64,000 nt of DNA from Nitrospira sp. (GCA_030692565.1 JAUYAO010000031.1:1-64000), one strand, 5' to 3'; positions 9,073 through 16,972 are shown, counted from the stretch's first letter. The notes: generated by a model from the sequence alone, not told the origin. A program made the numbers and translations.

Positions 9073-9463
9073 TTTTGCAGAACTGCTTGAATTCAGCATT
9101 TGGTTCACGCTCGGAGTAAATATAGAGCATCACGCCATTGGGGTCTTGAATTGCGAAGCCGCGATCGCCCCACGGATGATCGTCGAGCGGCATAACAGGC
9201 TGGAGTCCCGCAGACGTAAGCAAGTTGCACTCGGCATCAACGTCGGCAACGGAAAAGTTGTAGGTCAGTCCTGCTGGATTGCATAACGGCTGCCCCGGCT
9301 GGGGAGCCATAAATTGCAGGGTGGAGGATTCCCTTCCGAACTGGAGGTTGACGTACCAGCCACAATCAAATGTGACTTTGGCCCCGAAGTGCTTCACGTA
9401 GAAGTCGCGGGACTCTTGAACCTTGACTGTTGTGATGCAGGCAGATATCGAGTTTGCAAACAT
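9068..9463 (-). CDS. Glyoxalase/bleomycin-resistance (VOC) family protein
   Basis: A 131-residue protein of the vicinal oxygen chelate superfamily, whose members are small metal-dependent enzymes or antibiotic-binding proteins; the substrate here is unknown. Family features are the first beta-alpha unit ending in SRDFYVKHFGAKVTF and the C-terminal GDRGFAIQDPNGVMLYIYSE, with the terminal Glu as probable metal ligand. The ATG at 9463 has a GGAG ribosome-binding site nine bases upstream. The open frame extends further, but only into the preceding attC-like site. Gene plus trailing attC form a typical cassette. Confidence 0.8.
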   Translation of the reverse strand: MFANSISACITTVKVQESRDFYVKHFGAKVTFDCGWYVNLQFGRESSTLQFMAPQPGQPLCNPAGLTYNFSVADVDAECNLLTSAGLQPVMPLDDHPWGDRGFAIQDPNGVMLYIYSEREPNAEFKQFCKT

Positions 9464-9481
9464 GAGGCTGCTCCTGTGAAA

Positions 9482-9552
9482 CCTAACGTTCAAGGCAACC
9501 GGACGCTGCGCGGCTTTATCGCGCAGCGTCCGTGTTGACTGCCGGGTTTGGC
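9482..9552 (-). other. attC-like site following the alpha/beta hydrolase gene
   Basis: Minus-strand boxes GCCAAAC (9546-9552) and CGTTAGG (9482-9488) flank a perfect 12-bp stem, GGACGCTGCGCG paired with CGCGCAGCGTCC (9501-9512 and 9520-9531), with a seven-base loop. Size, box sequences and stem match environmental integron attC sites closely. This is the clearest of the candidate sites. Confidence 0.7.
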
Positions 9553-9593
9553 GTTGCCCAAGAACCGGAGATTGATCACGAGTGCCGAGGGCA

Positions 9594-10544
9594 TTACTCG
9601 CTCGTATTGTCGACAATGTGTTTCTGCATGATCGTGCGAATGGTTGTTTGCTCGACGCTGATGACGAGGTGACCCCCTCTCTCGAAACGGACTAGCCTCG
9701 CACCCGGAATGGTGGACGCGGCAAATTTGGCGTTGTGGTAAACCTGCAGCGTGTCGTCTGTGGCATGGAAAATCAAGGTCGGGGTTCGTATCGCGGAAAT
9801 CCGCTCATTCGGCATCACAGCCTTGTTATCGAAAGCAGCACCGGCGGATCGCGGCGACACCGGGTTCATGAAATCAACAATCTGGTCGACCAATTCCCGC
9901 TGCGCAGGCGCAAGACCGGCAATGACCGCGTCGTTTGCGCCCATCAGTTCCATCAATTGTCGTTTGAACAGCTTGGTGATGGCCCAGTAAAGCACGTCAT
10001 GCTTGAAGATTGTCATCAGCATCTCGCCCTTCTGGTTCGCCTGCGCCTGGTCTCGTTCGGTTGAAGAGGCTACGCCGGCGGAGATGAGTGTCAGCGAGAA
10101 AACCTGTTCAGGGTGCAATACGGCGAAGAGGAGAGCTGAAGGGCCGCCGTGAGATAACGTGACGACCGCGACCTTCTTGATGCCCAACCGGTCGAGCAGA
10201 TACGCGTAAGCATGCGCCTGGTCGTCAAATGTGGCGCCATCATGAAAGGTCGAGCGCAAATATCCAAAGCGCGACGGTGCAATCCAGTGGAATCGTTCAC
10301 CCAGCACCGCACGCACCATGAGTTCGCCCTGATCGTAGCCGCCGCCGCTCCCATGAATCACCAGAACGGGGGGACCTGATCCACCTTCGGTGTATTCGAT
10401 ATCCCCATAGGGTGACGGAATGACCGTGCCCTTTGCACGGACCCGCTCATAGGCTCGATTCATATCCCATAGATATGCTGCTGAGGCCGAACCCAACACC
10501 GCGATTAACGCTAACGCGATCCGGCCTCGAGTCCCTCTAAACAT
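9594..10544 (-). CDS. Alpha/beta hydrolase with N-terminal membrane anchor
   Basis: A 316-residue hydrolase. The ATG at 10544 is preferred because it opens a signal-anchor segment (IALALIAVLGSASAAYLW). The longer open frame runs back into a cassette boundary. The core has the oxyanion-hole region VLVIHGSGGGYDQGE, the nucleophile elbow LSHGGPSAL with Ser, a probable acid in TLIFHATDDTL, and the catalytic His in ERGGHLV near the C-terminus. Substrate unknown. An attC-like site trails the gene, so it is read as a cassette gene. Confidence 0.75.
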   Translation of the reverse strand: MFRGTRGRIALALIAVLGSASAAYLWDMNRAYERVRAKGTVIPSPYGDIEYTEGGSGPPVLVIHGSGGGYDQGELMVRAVLGERFHWIAPSRFGYLRSTFHDGATFDDQAHAYAYLLDRLGIKKVAVVTLSHGGPSALLFAVLHPEQVFSLTLISAGVASSTERDQAQANQKGEMLMTIFKHDVLYWAITKLFKRQLMELMGANDAVIAGLAPAQRELVDQIVDFMNPVSPRSAGAAFDNKAVMPNERISAIRTPTLIFHATDDTLQVYHNAKFAASTIPGARLVRFERGGHLVISVEQTTIRTIMQKHIVDNTSE

Positions 10545-10576
10545 CTTGCTCTCGTTCTTGGAATCGCCCAGCGGAG

Positions 10577-10645
10577 AAGTAACTGACACTGTGCAGCTTG
10601 ATCGCGTAGCGTCCGGTGAAAGATGGGTTGGACGTACCTGCCGCA
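10577..10645 (-). other. Possible degenerate attC-like site
   Basis: Between the DUF6920-like gene stop and the hydrolase start is a stretch with partial similarity to the neighbouring attC stem (GCGTAGCGTCCGGTGAAAG) but with poor pairing and no clear right-hand box. It may be a decayed cassette boundary. Confidence 0.3.
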
Positions 10646-10657
10646 CAAGCCAATGAT

Positions 10658-11518
10658 TCACGGGCCAAGCTCATACCGCACATCAACGAGGTCTCCTTTC
10701 CAAACTATTTGCAATGTTCCGTCAACGTACCAGCCCACTTCGCCATACAAGGGAACGCGCATACCTGCTCGCTCTTGGTAGTCGCGAAAATATCCCTCCC
10801 ATGGCACCTGCTTGTATTCGCCATTGAATCTACCGAAACGGCCGGGGCTGTAGATGCTGGTTACCTCCCCGGCTTCGTTGAATCGAAACTCCAACGACAC
10901 AGTTGTGCCCTTGTCGGTTGCTGTGGCCATTGCCGAATGATCGTTGATCGGGCTCCATATGACTCCGGACTGGGGCAAAAGGGCAGTTGGGAACCAGACT
11001 GCCTCGGCTAAATACCTGTGTAATGCTCCCGAGTTAAGTTTTGGCGACCCGCTTTCTGAGGCGAGAGCAAAGGCCGACAAGAGGCTCACCCGGCCTGAAC
11101 CGACGCCGGCGCTGTAGCTATCCAGAACGCGCACATGGGTGGCCAGGGGCATCTCGACCCTGGCGTTCCAAACAAAGCCGGTTGCAGACGGCACAACAAG
11201 CTGGTGTGCAGTGAAGGAAGACCAGTTTCCCGTCGTGGTGCTGGTTCGCAGCACACCCGACTGACGTATCGTCGCCGTTCTGATCGGTTTCTGTCCTTCC
11301 GTCAGCACATGCTTGAAATAGCGCGCAACCGGAGGCGGAAGTTCTGAAAGCGAATTGAATTCTACCGTGTCGGCAACTGGCCGGAGCACACTCTGAACAA
11401 GTTTTCCTACAAGCTCATCCGCCTTGGCGCTTTCATGCGCTTGCCCGATGAAAACTGCAATGAAAGCAGATATGGCTATGACGCCGCCCGCGATCAGTAG
11501 CCATTTGCCCATTGTCAT
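10658..11518 (-). CDS. DUF6920/DUF6544-like protein with N-terminal membrane segment
   Basis: About 286 residues with one N-terminal transmembrane segment (WLLIAGGVIAISAFIAVFIG) followed by a soluble domain. Recognisable stretches are LPPPVARYFKHVLTEGQ, WNARVEM, LAEAVWFPTALLP and IYSPGRFGRFNG, patterns I associate with the uncharacterised DUF6544/6920 family. The start is uncertain: ATGs at 11518 and 11512 are both plausible, and an AAAGGGG sequence lies just upstream. It follows the nitroreductase-like gene with no attC-like site between them. Function unknown. Confidence 0.65.
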   Translation of the reverse strand: MTMGKWLLIAGGVIAISAFIAVFIGQAHESAKADELVGKLVQSVLRPVADTVEFNSLSELPPPVARYFKHVLTEGQKPIRTATIRQSGVLRTSTTTGNWSSFTAHQLVVPSATGFVWNARVEMPLATHVRVLDSYSAGVGSGRVSLLSAFALASESGSPKLNSGALHRYLAEAVWFPTALLPQSGVIWSPINDHSAMATATDKGTTVSLEFRFNEAGEVTSIYSPGRFGRFNGEYKQVPWEGYFRDYQERAGMRVPLYGEVGWYVDGTLQIVWKGDLVDVRYELGP

Positions 11519-11605
11519 TTTGTCATTCGCCCCTTTCTGCGCACACTCAACAACCACTGAATTCGATGTCGCCATGATTAGCCATCATCTTCTGGTACCG
11601 CGCAG

Positions 11606-12637
11606 CTAGTTCGCAACAATCACGTCGTCAATCGGGCGCCGCAGGCTGAATGGCGCCGCAGCGCCATGACCGAAGCGCACTATGAGTTGTGCGTGTTCCT
11701 CATCGACATTCAGCCATGACTCGAACTGCGGGCGCAGCGAACGCACTTCGATCGGCTGATTGATAAAGGCGGTACGGATATTCAGCGCGGTCGCTTGCAG
11801 TGCGAAGCGTTGGTATGAGCGTCCGGCTTCGACCCATGCGGCCTTGTCGTCGCGCTCCGATACGAAGACCGCCACACCGGCAGAGCTTCTGATGTTTTTG
11901 GCATCAGTCTCGGCTTGGCCTTTCGGCGTAAGCACCAGCCCGATGATCCGTTTCGCCAACCAGGTGGGCAAAGGCAGTTGGCCACTGGTGCGCCCGGACA
12001 GGCCATCGCCCATGCGCATTGCTTCACCGGGATTGAAGCGAATCCAGGAAACGAGTTCGTCGCGAAAGGCTCGATCAGTCAGTTGAGCGATATTTCCCCG
12101 ACTGACATAGTCAATGACTTCGTCCTTCTGCGCCGCCGACAACAGCATGATGGTACGGACGTTCCGCCCTTCACCCGCTTTCTCCAGCATTTCGAGCTCC
12201 GGCGCCGCAAGTGGCGTACCGTCATAGGCCGTCTTAACGCATTGGCGTTTGGTTATTGCACGATAAAGATCCGTTGCATGAGCCGAGGCGTCACGGTTAA
12301 GAAGAACAATAACGCCGTCTTCTCCGGGGTCGAATCGCACGTCAGCCGAGAAACCCTGCGCGGCAGCAGCATGAACGAGATTTTCGGCTGCACAGCCCAG
12401 GCTCTTGAAGAGGTGACTGTCGTCTGGATCGACCACCGGGCAACGTCGTGAAAAGTCAGGCATAATGGTGATCGAGTCTTGCTGGATGCGAAACTTCCAA
12501 GGCTGAGTGTTGTGACTGGAGGACGCGAGCGTGGCGTGCCGAATCAGCTCTCTGGCAATTAGCGCCCCACCTGCCTGCTCAGTTCCCGGCCGCCGAATGT
12601 CACTTGCGATTCTGTCGTACTCATCGGTCGATGACAT
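11606..12637 (-). CDS. Acg-family FMN-binding nitroreductase-like protein
   Basis: A 343-residue protein of the nitroreductase superfamily, Acg type, consisting of two nitroreductase-like halves. Features are the N-terminal LASSSHNTQPWKFRI (FMN-binding Ser/Asn-Thr-Gln-Pro-Trp motif), RFNPGEAMRMGDGLSG in the middle and a C-terminal LRPQFESWLNVDEEHAQLIVRFG strand. The reaction is unknown; such proteins may bind flavin without turnover. It lies in the accessory island, 54 bases upstream of the ISL3 target site, and is the first gene of its cassette-like stretch. Confidence 0.75.
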   Translation of the reverse strand: MSSTDEYDRIASDIRRPGTEQAGGALIARELIRHATLASSSHNTQPWKFRIQQDSITIMPDFSRRCPVVDPDDSHLFKSLGCAAENLVHAAAAQGFSADVRFDPGEDGVIVLLNRDASAHATDLYRAITKRQCVKTAYDGTPLAAPELEMLEKAGEGRNVRTIMLLSAAQKDEVIDYVSRGNIAQLTDRAFRDELVSWIRFNPGEAMRMGDGLSGRTSGQLPLPTWLAKRIIGLVLTPKGQAETDAKNIRSSAGVAVFVSERDDKAAWVEAGRSYQRFALQATALNIRTAFINQPIEVRSLRPQFESWLNVDEEHAQLIVRFGHGAAAPFSLRRPIDDVIVAN

Positions 12638-12816
12638 CGCGCTTTCTCCTACGGGACATCGGGGTCAATATTCCGTGATGCCTAACTATGTGGGTCTTCG
12701 CACATTCAAGTGGGTCATTCTGTGGTCCGATCCTGTGTGACAGCCTTGTCTGATGCGGCATTCCAGGCGTTCCCCACCGCTTGAAACTGGTGCAGGTCCT
12801 GGCGCAGAGTCGCCGC

Positions 12817-12924
12817 ATGAAGAACCCCACGTCAATCCGCGCCCTGTTCTCGCTGCCAGGCTTCGTCGCCGCCTCCCGGCTCCTCGGCGTCTTTGGAGAC
12901 CGCTACGCCAGGGTGCTGGTGTGA
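12817..12924 (+). CDS. Short ORF with the ISL3 transposase N-terminal sequence, out of frame with the rest
   Basis: An ATG at 12817 opens a 35-codon frame beginning MKNPTSIRALFSLPG, like ordinary ISL3 transposase N-termini. It stops at TGA 12922-12924. That TGA overlaps a GTG (12921) which starts the main transposase frame, giving a GTGA junction. A run of seven A follows six bases later. Either the transposase is made as two coupled pieces or it has suffered a frameshift. Confidence 0.5.
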   Translation: MKNPTSIRALFSLPGFVAASRLLGVFGDRYARVLV

Positions 12925-14066
12925 CAGCGCCGAAAAAAACGGCGATCTGCTCGCAGTGTGGCCACCGGTGCCGCGGTCGCTACGACAAACGCACCTGCCG
13001 TGCCCGCGACCTCTCGGCCGGCGGGTTCCGTATCTACGTCCAGTTTGAGCGCTGGCGGGTCCACTGCCCGCGGTGCCGTGGCGTGTACGTAGAGCGCCTC
13101 GACTGGCTGGCGAAGCACCCGCGCTTCACCCAGCGCTTCGCGAGGCACGTGGGGGCACTCTGCCGCGAGAGGACCAACACGGCGGTGGCCAAGGCGGAGC
13201 GCCTCCACGACAGCACGGTCAAGGATCTCGACACGATCTACATGCAACAGCAGGTCGCCCGCGCCGGCCTGCCCGCGCCGCGGGCGATCGGCGTGGACGA
13301 GATCGCCATCCGGAAGGGGCACGACTCCCGCATCGTCGTCAGCGACCTCGACCGCAGGCGGCCAATCTGGGTCGGCGGCAAGGGCCGCACCGAGGCCGAC
13401 ATGAACCTCTTCTTTGCCGCGCTGGGCGCGAAAAAGACGGCGCACATCCAGCTCGTGGCGATGGACATGTGGAAGCCCTTTCGCACCTCACTCACGCGCC
13501 ATGCGCCACAGGCACGCGTGATCTTCGACAAATTCCATATCGTGCGCCACCTCGGTGAGGCGCTCGACGCCGTCCGCCGCAGCGAGTACCGCCGCCTCGC
13601 CGCCAAGGACCGCGCCTTCATCAAGGGACCGCGCGATACGCTGCTCTCCCACCGTGAGCACCTCTCCCTCGACGGCCGCCGTTCCCTCGCCAAGCTGCTC
13701 AAAGCCAACAAGCGACTGAACACCGCCTCCCTGCTCAAGGAGTCTTTTGGCCAGCTCTGGGGCTACCAGACCGAGAGCGGGGCCCGCGCCTTCTTCACGC
13801 GTTGGACACAGAGCCTCAAGTGGCAGCGGCTCACGCCCTACGAGACGTTCGCGGCGATGATTGACCGCCACTGGGAGGGCATCGCCTCGTACTGTCACCC
13901 GGAGAACAAGGTCAGCCTCGGCCTCGTGGAGGGGCTCAACAACAAGATCCGTGTCCTCCAGCGCCGTGCCTATGGCTATCGAGACGAGGACTACCTCAAA
14001 AAACTCAAAATCGTCGCCGCCTTCCTGCCTCCGTTAACGCGGAGTGAGGAAAAGGACCCACTGTGA
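12921..14066 (+). CDS. ISL3-family transposase
   Basis: DDE transposase that moves the surrounding element. From the GTG at 12921 it has 381 residues; the open frame extends upstream to 12753, but that part is compositionally biased and unlike the family. A zinc-binding region (CSQCGHRC...CPRC, first 55 residues) is followed by a helix-turn-helix and the catalytic domain. Candidate catalytic acids are IGVDEIAIRKGH, LVAMDMWKPFR and VEGLNNKIR. The first 35 residues expected of the family lie in another frame just upstream, so activity is uncertain. Confidence 0.85.
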   Translation: MTAPKKTAICSQCGHRCRGRYDKRTCRARDLSAGGFRIYVQFERWRVHCPRCRGVYVERLDWLAKHPRFTQRFARHVGALCRERTNTAVAKAERLHDSTVKDLDTIYMQQQVARAGLPAPRAIGVDEIAIRKGHDSRIVVSDLDRRRPIWVGGKGRTEADMNLFFAALGAKKTAHIQLVAMDMWKPFRTSLTRHAPQARVIFDKFHIVRHLGEALDAVRRSEYRRLAAKDRAFIKGPRDTLLSHREHLSLDGRRSLAKLLKANKRLNTASLLKESFGQLWGYQTESGARAFFTRWTQSLKWQRLTPYETFAAMIDRHWEGIASYCHPENKVSLGLVEGLNNKIRVLQRRAYGYRDEDYLKKLKIVAAFLPPLTRSEEKDPL

Positions 14067-14081
14067 TCCGCGAAGACCCAA

Positions 14082-14166
14082 CTATGTATTATCCGGTTCC
14101 GGATAAGTCCCCTGGTCCGGCCCGCGTGCTGTATAAGCTCCCTGCGTCGTCCGGCAACGAAGCAGG
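14082..14166. repeat. 85-base imperfect repeat, copy 1
   Basis: This segment, immediately right of the ISL3 element, aligns with 14993-15079 over its whole length at roughly 80% identity with one small indel. The best-conserved part is GTCGTCCGGCAACGAAGC. The ISL3 target site lies at its left end. The two copies are direct repeats flanking the toxin-antitoxin pair. Function unknown. Confidence 0.7.
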
Positions 14167-14324
14167 AGGGCACATGGCGTAGTTTAATGTCATCCCACTA
14201 TCCGGGCTGCGACCGCCTGACGTCATTTCCGATTCCTACAAGACGCCCGCGCTTTCTCATGGACGCACAGCGAACCGATCTGGCTGCGCAGGCGTCGTGC
14301 GCGGCATGGGCAACCATTCTGCGC

Positions 14325-14384
14325 CCTAGAAATTGAGGGTAAGCCACCGAATTTTCGGGGGTCGGCTCCACCCTCTTGTTAGGC
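14325..14384 (-). other. attC-like site following the antitoxin gene
   Basis: The antitoxin stop codon lies in a GCCTAAC box (minus strand; + strand GTTAGGC 14378-14384). An imperfect stem with GAGGGT/ACCCTC outer arms and a GAATTTTC top ends near CTAGGGC. The sequence beyond (GCGCAGAATGGTTGCCCATG) resembles that beyond the 8993-9072 site. Confidence 0.55.
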
Positions 14385-14678
14385 TTTCTTCACCTTTGCT
14401 CTTCGCTTTTGGGGCAGCAGCGGAATTAAACAACGCAACGTCCTATTCACAGATTCCGAGTCTGGGAAATACGCTTGAATATCCGGTTCAAGAACAACGG
14501 CACCCTCTTTGGGCACGACTTCCTTAACAAGAGTGGTGCCATCCGCTTTATGGATCGTGATGGTATACCCAGCTTGCATGGCGTGATAGTGCTTGCCACG
14601 CGCTCCCCCCCTAAAATCATATTCGGTGCGCATATCATGGTCCTCCACCTGTACTATTTTAGTCAGTGACTTCTTCAT
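14379..14678 (-). CDS. BrnA-like antitoxin
   Basis: A 99-residue protein encoded directly downstream of, and overlapping by 20 bases, the BrnT-like toxin gene. The central DMRTEYDFRGGARGKHYHAM and the C-terminal FPDSESVNRTLRCLIPLL match the small antitoxins that follow BrnT/DUF497 toxins, which typically have a DNA-binding C-terminal half. It would neutralise the toxin and may repress the pair. The ATG at 14678 is chosen because it begins MKKSLTKIV; upstream codons overlap the toxin. Its stop lies in an attC-like site. Confidence 0.75.
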   Translation of the reverse strand: MKKSLTKIVQVEDHDMRTEYDFRGGARGKHYHAMQAGYTITIHKADGTTLVKEVVPKEGAVVLEPDIQAYFPDSESVNRTLRCLIPLLPQKRRAKVKKA

Positions 14679-14943
14679 AAAGTTTCCGTTCCGATGGGGT
14701 TGCCTTTCGGCAACTGACAATGCGTATGGTCGAGCCACGTTCGGTATAAACCACGAGCAGCACGCGGCCCTTGTCAGAACTTCCGATGTCTATATACCGT
14801 TGTTCATCCGCTGAGTGCTCAGGGTCATGAATGGTCATTGAAAAGGGATCGGTGAAAACGGTTGTGGCTTCATCGAAACCGACTCTGTGCTTTTTGAGAT
14901 TGGCTTTAGCTTTCTCTTCGTCCCACTCAAAACTCAGTTTCAT
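14659..14943 (-). CDS. brnT: BrnT-family ribonuclease toxin (DUF497)
   Basis: A 94-residue protein with the DUF497 signature: it starts MKLSFEWDEEKAKANLKKH, continues RVGFDEATTVFTDP, and ends with the GRVLLVVYTERGSTIRIVSCRKATPSERKLYE block that carries the RelE-like RNase residues. Such toxins cleave RNA and arrest growth unless bound by the antitoxin encoded next to them. It is the first gene of the pair, in a cassette-like context typical of toxin-antitoxin modules in integron arrays. Confidence 0.88.
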   Translation of the reverse strand: MKLSFEWDEEKAKANLKKHRVGFDEATTVFTDPFSMTIHDPEHSADEQRYIDIGSSDKGRVLLVVYTERGSTIRIVSCRKATPSERKLYEEVTD

Positions 14944-14992
14944 GACGGCTCCTTCGAACCATAGCGTCTTGCTATCGAGTCATTTACCCTAC

Positions 14993-15079
14993 CTATGGTT
15001 TATCTGGTTCCGTATAAGATCCTCGTTCAGGCCTACGTGCAGTATAAGCCCCCCTGAGTCGTCCGGCAACGAAGCGGGG
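14993..15079. repeat. 85-base imperfect repeat, copy 2
   Basis: Second copy of the element at 14082-14166, in the same orientation, between the toxin gene and hydD. The conserved core is GTCGTCCGGCAACGAAGC. The interval 14944-15209 otherwise holds a short hairpin (GCGAATC...GATTCGC near 15185-15210) and no supported gene. Confidence 0.7.
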
Positions 15080-15209
15080 CACCTGCGTACGCATCGCACG
15101 TCACTCGTGAATCGTGAGTGAGACGGGCGGGACGGGCGCGACTCGCGCAGATACAACTTCGGACTCGTCCCGCTTTTCTCGCAGGCTCGCGAATCCCGCG
15201 AGATTCGCT

Positions 15210-16052
15210 TCACGTTTCGTCGCGTTCCCACGCCTGGCTCTCCTCGCGGAACGGTCTTACTGAGCCGTTGATGCCGCGGAATCGGCGCAATACCTCGACC
15301 GGAATGAGGTTGAGTCCCTGGTGAAACTCTTTGGCCAGCGAGGCCGTATTCGGAGGAAAGCCGGGTCCCTCATGCATCCCTTCGGCCGGGCCGAAACAGC
15401 CGTAGCAGTCCCGTCCCATGCTCGGACAAATCGCGCCGCACCCGGTGCGCGTCACCGGCCCGAGGCAGGGCATCCCCTTGGCGACCATCACGCAGACGTT
15501 CCCCCGGCGTTTGCACTCGATGCACACGCTGTGTGTCGGCAGCCTCGGTTGCACGCCGGCCAACAGATCGGTGAGCACCCGGAGCAATTGTGCTTTGTCG
15601 ATGGGGCAGCCCCACAGTTCGAAGTCGACGCGCACATGTTCCGAGATCGCCGTCGAGGTGCTCAGGCTCTGGATGTACTGCGGGCTGGGATAGACCACTC
15701 GCTTGAAGGCGTCGACATCCGCCCAGTTGCGCAACGCTTGAATCCCGCCCGCCGTGGCGCAGGCGCCAATCGTGATCAACAGCGCGACTTGCTTCCGGAC
15801 GGACAGAATCCGATGCGCATCCTCCGGCGTCGTGATGGACCCCTCCACCAAGGCGATGCCGTAAGGGCCCTCCCGCATGTCGCTGGAGGCTTCGGGAAAG
15901 TAGGCGATGTCCAAGACCTGCCCTAACGCGAGCAGATCATCCTCTAAATTCAAGATGCTAAGCTGACAGCCGTCGCAGGAGGCGAACTTGAAGACAGCAA
16001 GCGTGGGCCGCATGGGCGTCACGAGCGGGTTGACTCTTTTCTTGTCACTCAT
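15210..16052 (-). CDS. hydD: [NiFe] hydrogenase small subunit HydD (delta, group 3b type)
   Basis: The electron-transferring small subunit that pairs with HydA. The 280-residue protein shows FKFASCDGCQLSIL near the N-terminus, ligands of the proximal [4Fe-4S] cluster. ITIGACATAGGIQALRN (about 95) and a cysteine-rich C-terminal region (CIECKRRGNVC, MPCLGPVTRTGCGAICP, CYGCFGP, about 178-225) supply further cluster ligands. It has no Tat signal, in keeping with a cytoplasmic enzyme. It follows hydG by 22 bases. Confidence 0.92.
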   Translation of the reverse strand: MSDKKRVNPLVTPMRPTLAVFKFASCDGCQLSILNLEDDLLALGQVLDIAYFPEASSDMREGPYGIALVEGSITTPEDAHRILSVRKQVALLITIGACATAGGIQALRNWADVDAFKRVVYPSPQYIQSLSTSTAISEHVRVDFELWGCPIDKAQLLRVLTDLLAGVQPRLPTHSVCIECKRRGNVCVMVAKGMPCLGPVTRTGCGAICPSMGRDCYGCFGPAEGMHEGPGFPPNTASLAKEFHQGLNLIPVEVLRRFRGINGSVRPFREESQAWERDET

Positions 16053-16074
16053 AGCGACGCAATCCCATCACCGA

Positions 16075-16944
16075 TCACACACCCGTTCGTCCCAACCACG
16101 GCGCGACCCGATCGTAGCGCATCACCGGGCCGTCTTTGCACAGAAAGTACGGACCCATCTGACAATGGCCGCACAGGCCGATCCCACATTCCATGTGCCG
16201 CTCCAGCGAGACGTAGATCGCGGTCGCCGGAATCCCACGCTGCATCAAGATCGGCACACCCAAGCGCATCATGATCTCCGGTCCACACATCAGCACCATG
16301 GTGCGTGCCGGGTTCACCGCCACCTGCTCGAACAGCTCCGTCACCACACCGATGTGATAGCGCCACGTCTTGCCGGGCTGGTCGCTCGTCAACAATACCT
16401 CGGTATCAGGATGCCGCCGCCACGCATCGAACCGCTCCCGATAGAGCAGGTCGTGCGGCGTCTTGACCCCGTGCAGAATCTTCACGCTGCCATACTGGGT
16501 GCGCCGACGGAAGATATATTCAATGGCGCCGACGACCGGTGCGCAGCCCAGCCCGCCGGTCACGATCACCACGTCGTTGCCCTGCGCGCCGTCGAGCGGC
16601 CACCCCTGCCCGAACGGCCCGCGGATGCCCAACTCATCGCCCGGCTGCAATCGCGCGATGGCCTTGGTGACTCGTCCCACGACGCGGATGGTGTGGCCCA
16701 GAAACTCCGGCTCATCCGGATCCGACACGATCGAGATCGCCACCTCGCCGACCCCGAACAGATAGACCATATTGAACTGTCCGGCCGCGAATCGATAGGT
16801 TCGCCGCACCTGCTCATCGACGAAGCGCAATCGATAGGTGTCGATGTCCTCCGCCTCTCTGATCTTCTCCACAATGGTGGCCGGCTGGATCAGATAGGGG
16901 TTGGCTGCTGCCTGTACGCTATCCTCTGAGAAGGGCGTCATCAT
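16075..16944 (-). CDS. hydG: Hydrogenase diaphorase subunit HydG (gamma, FAD/NAD(P)-binding)
   Basis: A ferredoxin-NADP reductase-like subunit that passes electrons between the hydrogenase FeS chain and NAD(P). The 289-residue protein has the FAD-binding region RFAAGQFNMVYLFGVGEVAIS (about 53-73), the nucleotide-binding VTGGLGCAPVVGAIEYI (about 128-144) and a C-terminal [2Fe-2S] motif CGIGLCGHC...FLCKDGPV. It starts 28 bases after nqrM, an unusual neighbour. A decayed partial copy of the same gene lies at 24921-25054. Two adjacent ATGs (16944, 16941) could serve as start. Confidence 0.9.
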   Translation of the reverse strand: MMTPFSEDSVQAAANPYLIQPATIVEKIREAEDIDTYRLRFVDEQVRRTYRFAAGQFNMVYLFGVGEVAISIVSDPDEPEFLGHTIRVVGRVTKAIARLQPGDELGIRGPFGQGWPLDGAQGNDVVIVTGGLGCAPVVGAIEYIFRRRTQYGSVKILHGVKTPHDLLYRERFDAWRRHPDTEVLLTSDQPGKTWRYHIGVVTELFEQVAVNPARTMVLMCGPEIMMRLGVPILMQRGIPATAIYVSLERHMECGIGLCGHCQMGPYFLCKDGPVMRYDRVAPWLGRTGV

Positions 16945-16972
16945 GACTCCCTATTGATGTGCCATTTCCCTT

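Larger units (their letters stand above)
12684..14087 (+). mobile_element. ISL3-family insertion sequence with 8-bp target duplication
   Basis: The element proper is 12692-14079 (1388 bp). Terminal inverted repeats start GGGTCTTCGC and agree at about 20 of 25 positions (12692-12716 and 14055-14079). Both ends are flanked by the direct repeat AACTATGT (12684-12691 and 14080-14087). IR sequence, 8-bp duplication and transposase all agree with ISL3. A perfect duplication implies a recent insertion. It split a copy of a repeat also seen at 14993-15079. Confidence 0.92.
8993..15081. mobile_element. Accessory island: integron-like cassette cluster without integrase (CALIN-like), with ISL3 insertion
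   Basis: Between hydA and hydD lies about 6 kb of genes unrelated to hydrogenases, all minus strand except the transposase. Stop codons of the glyoxalase-like and antitoxin genes fall inside attC-like hairpins that begin CCTAAC/GCCTAAC. A third good site follows the alpha/beta hydrolase gene. No integron integrase is seen in the window. The composite also holds an ISL3 element and two copies of an 85-base repeat. The outer limits are approximate. Confidence 0.55.

Noticed and set aside
12753-12920. Upstream extension of the ISL3 transposase frame
   Set aside because: Pro/Arg-rich and unlike the family; the family N-terminus is in a different frame over the same bases.
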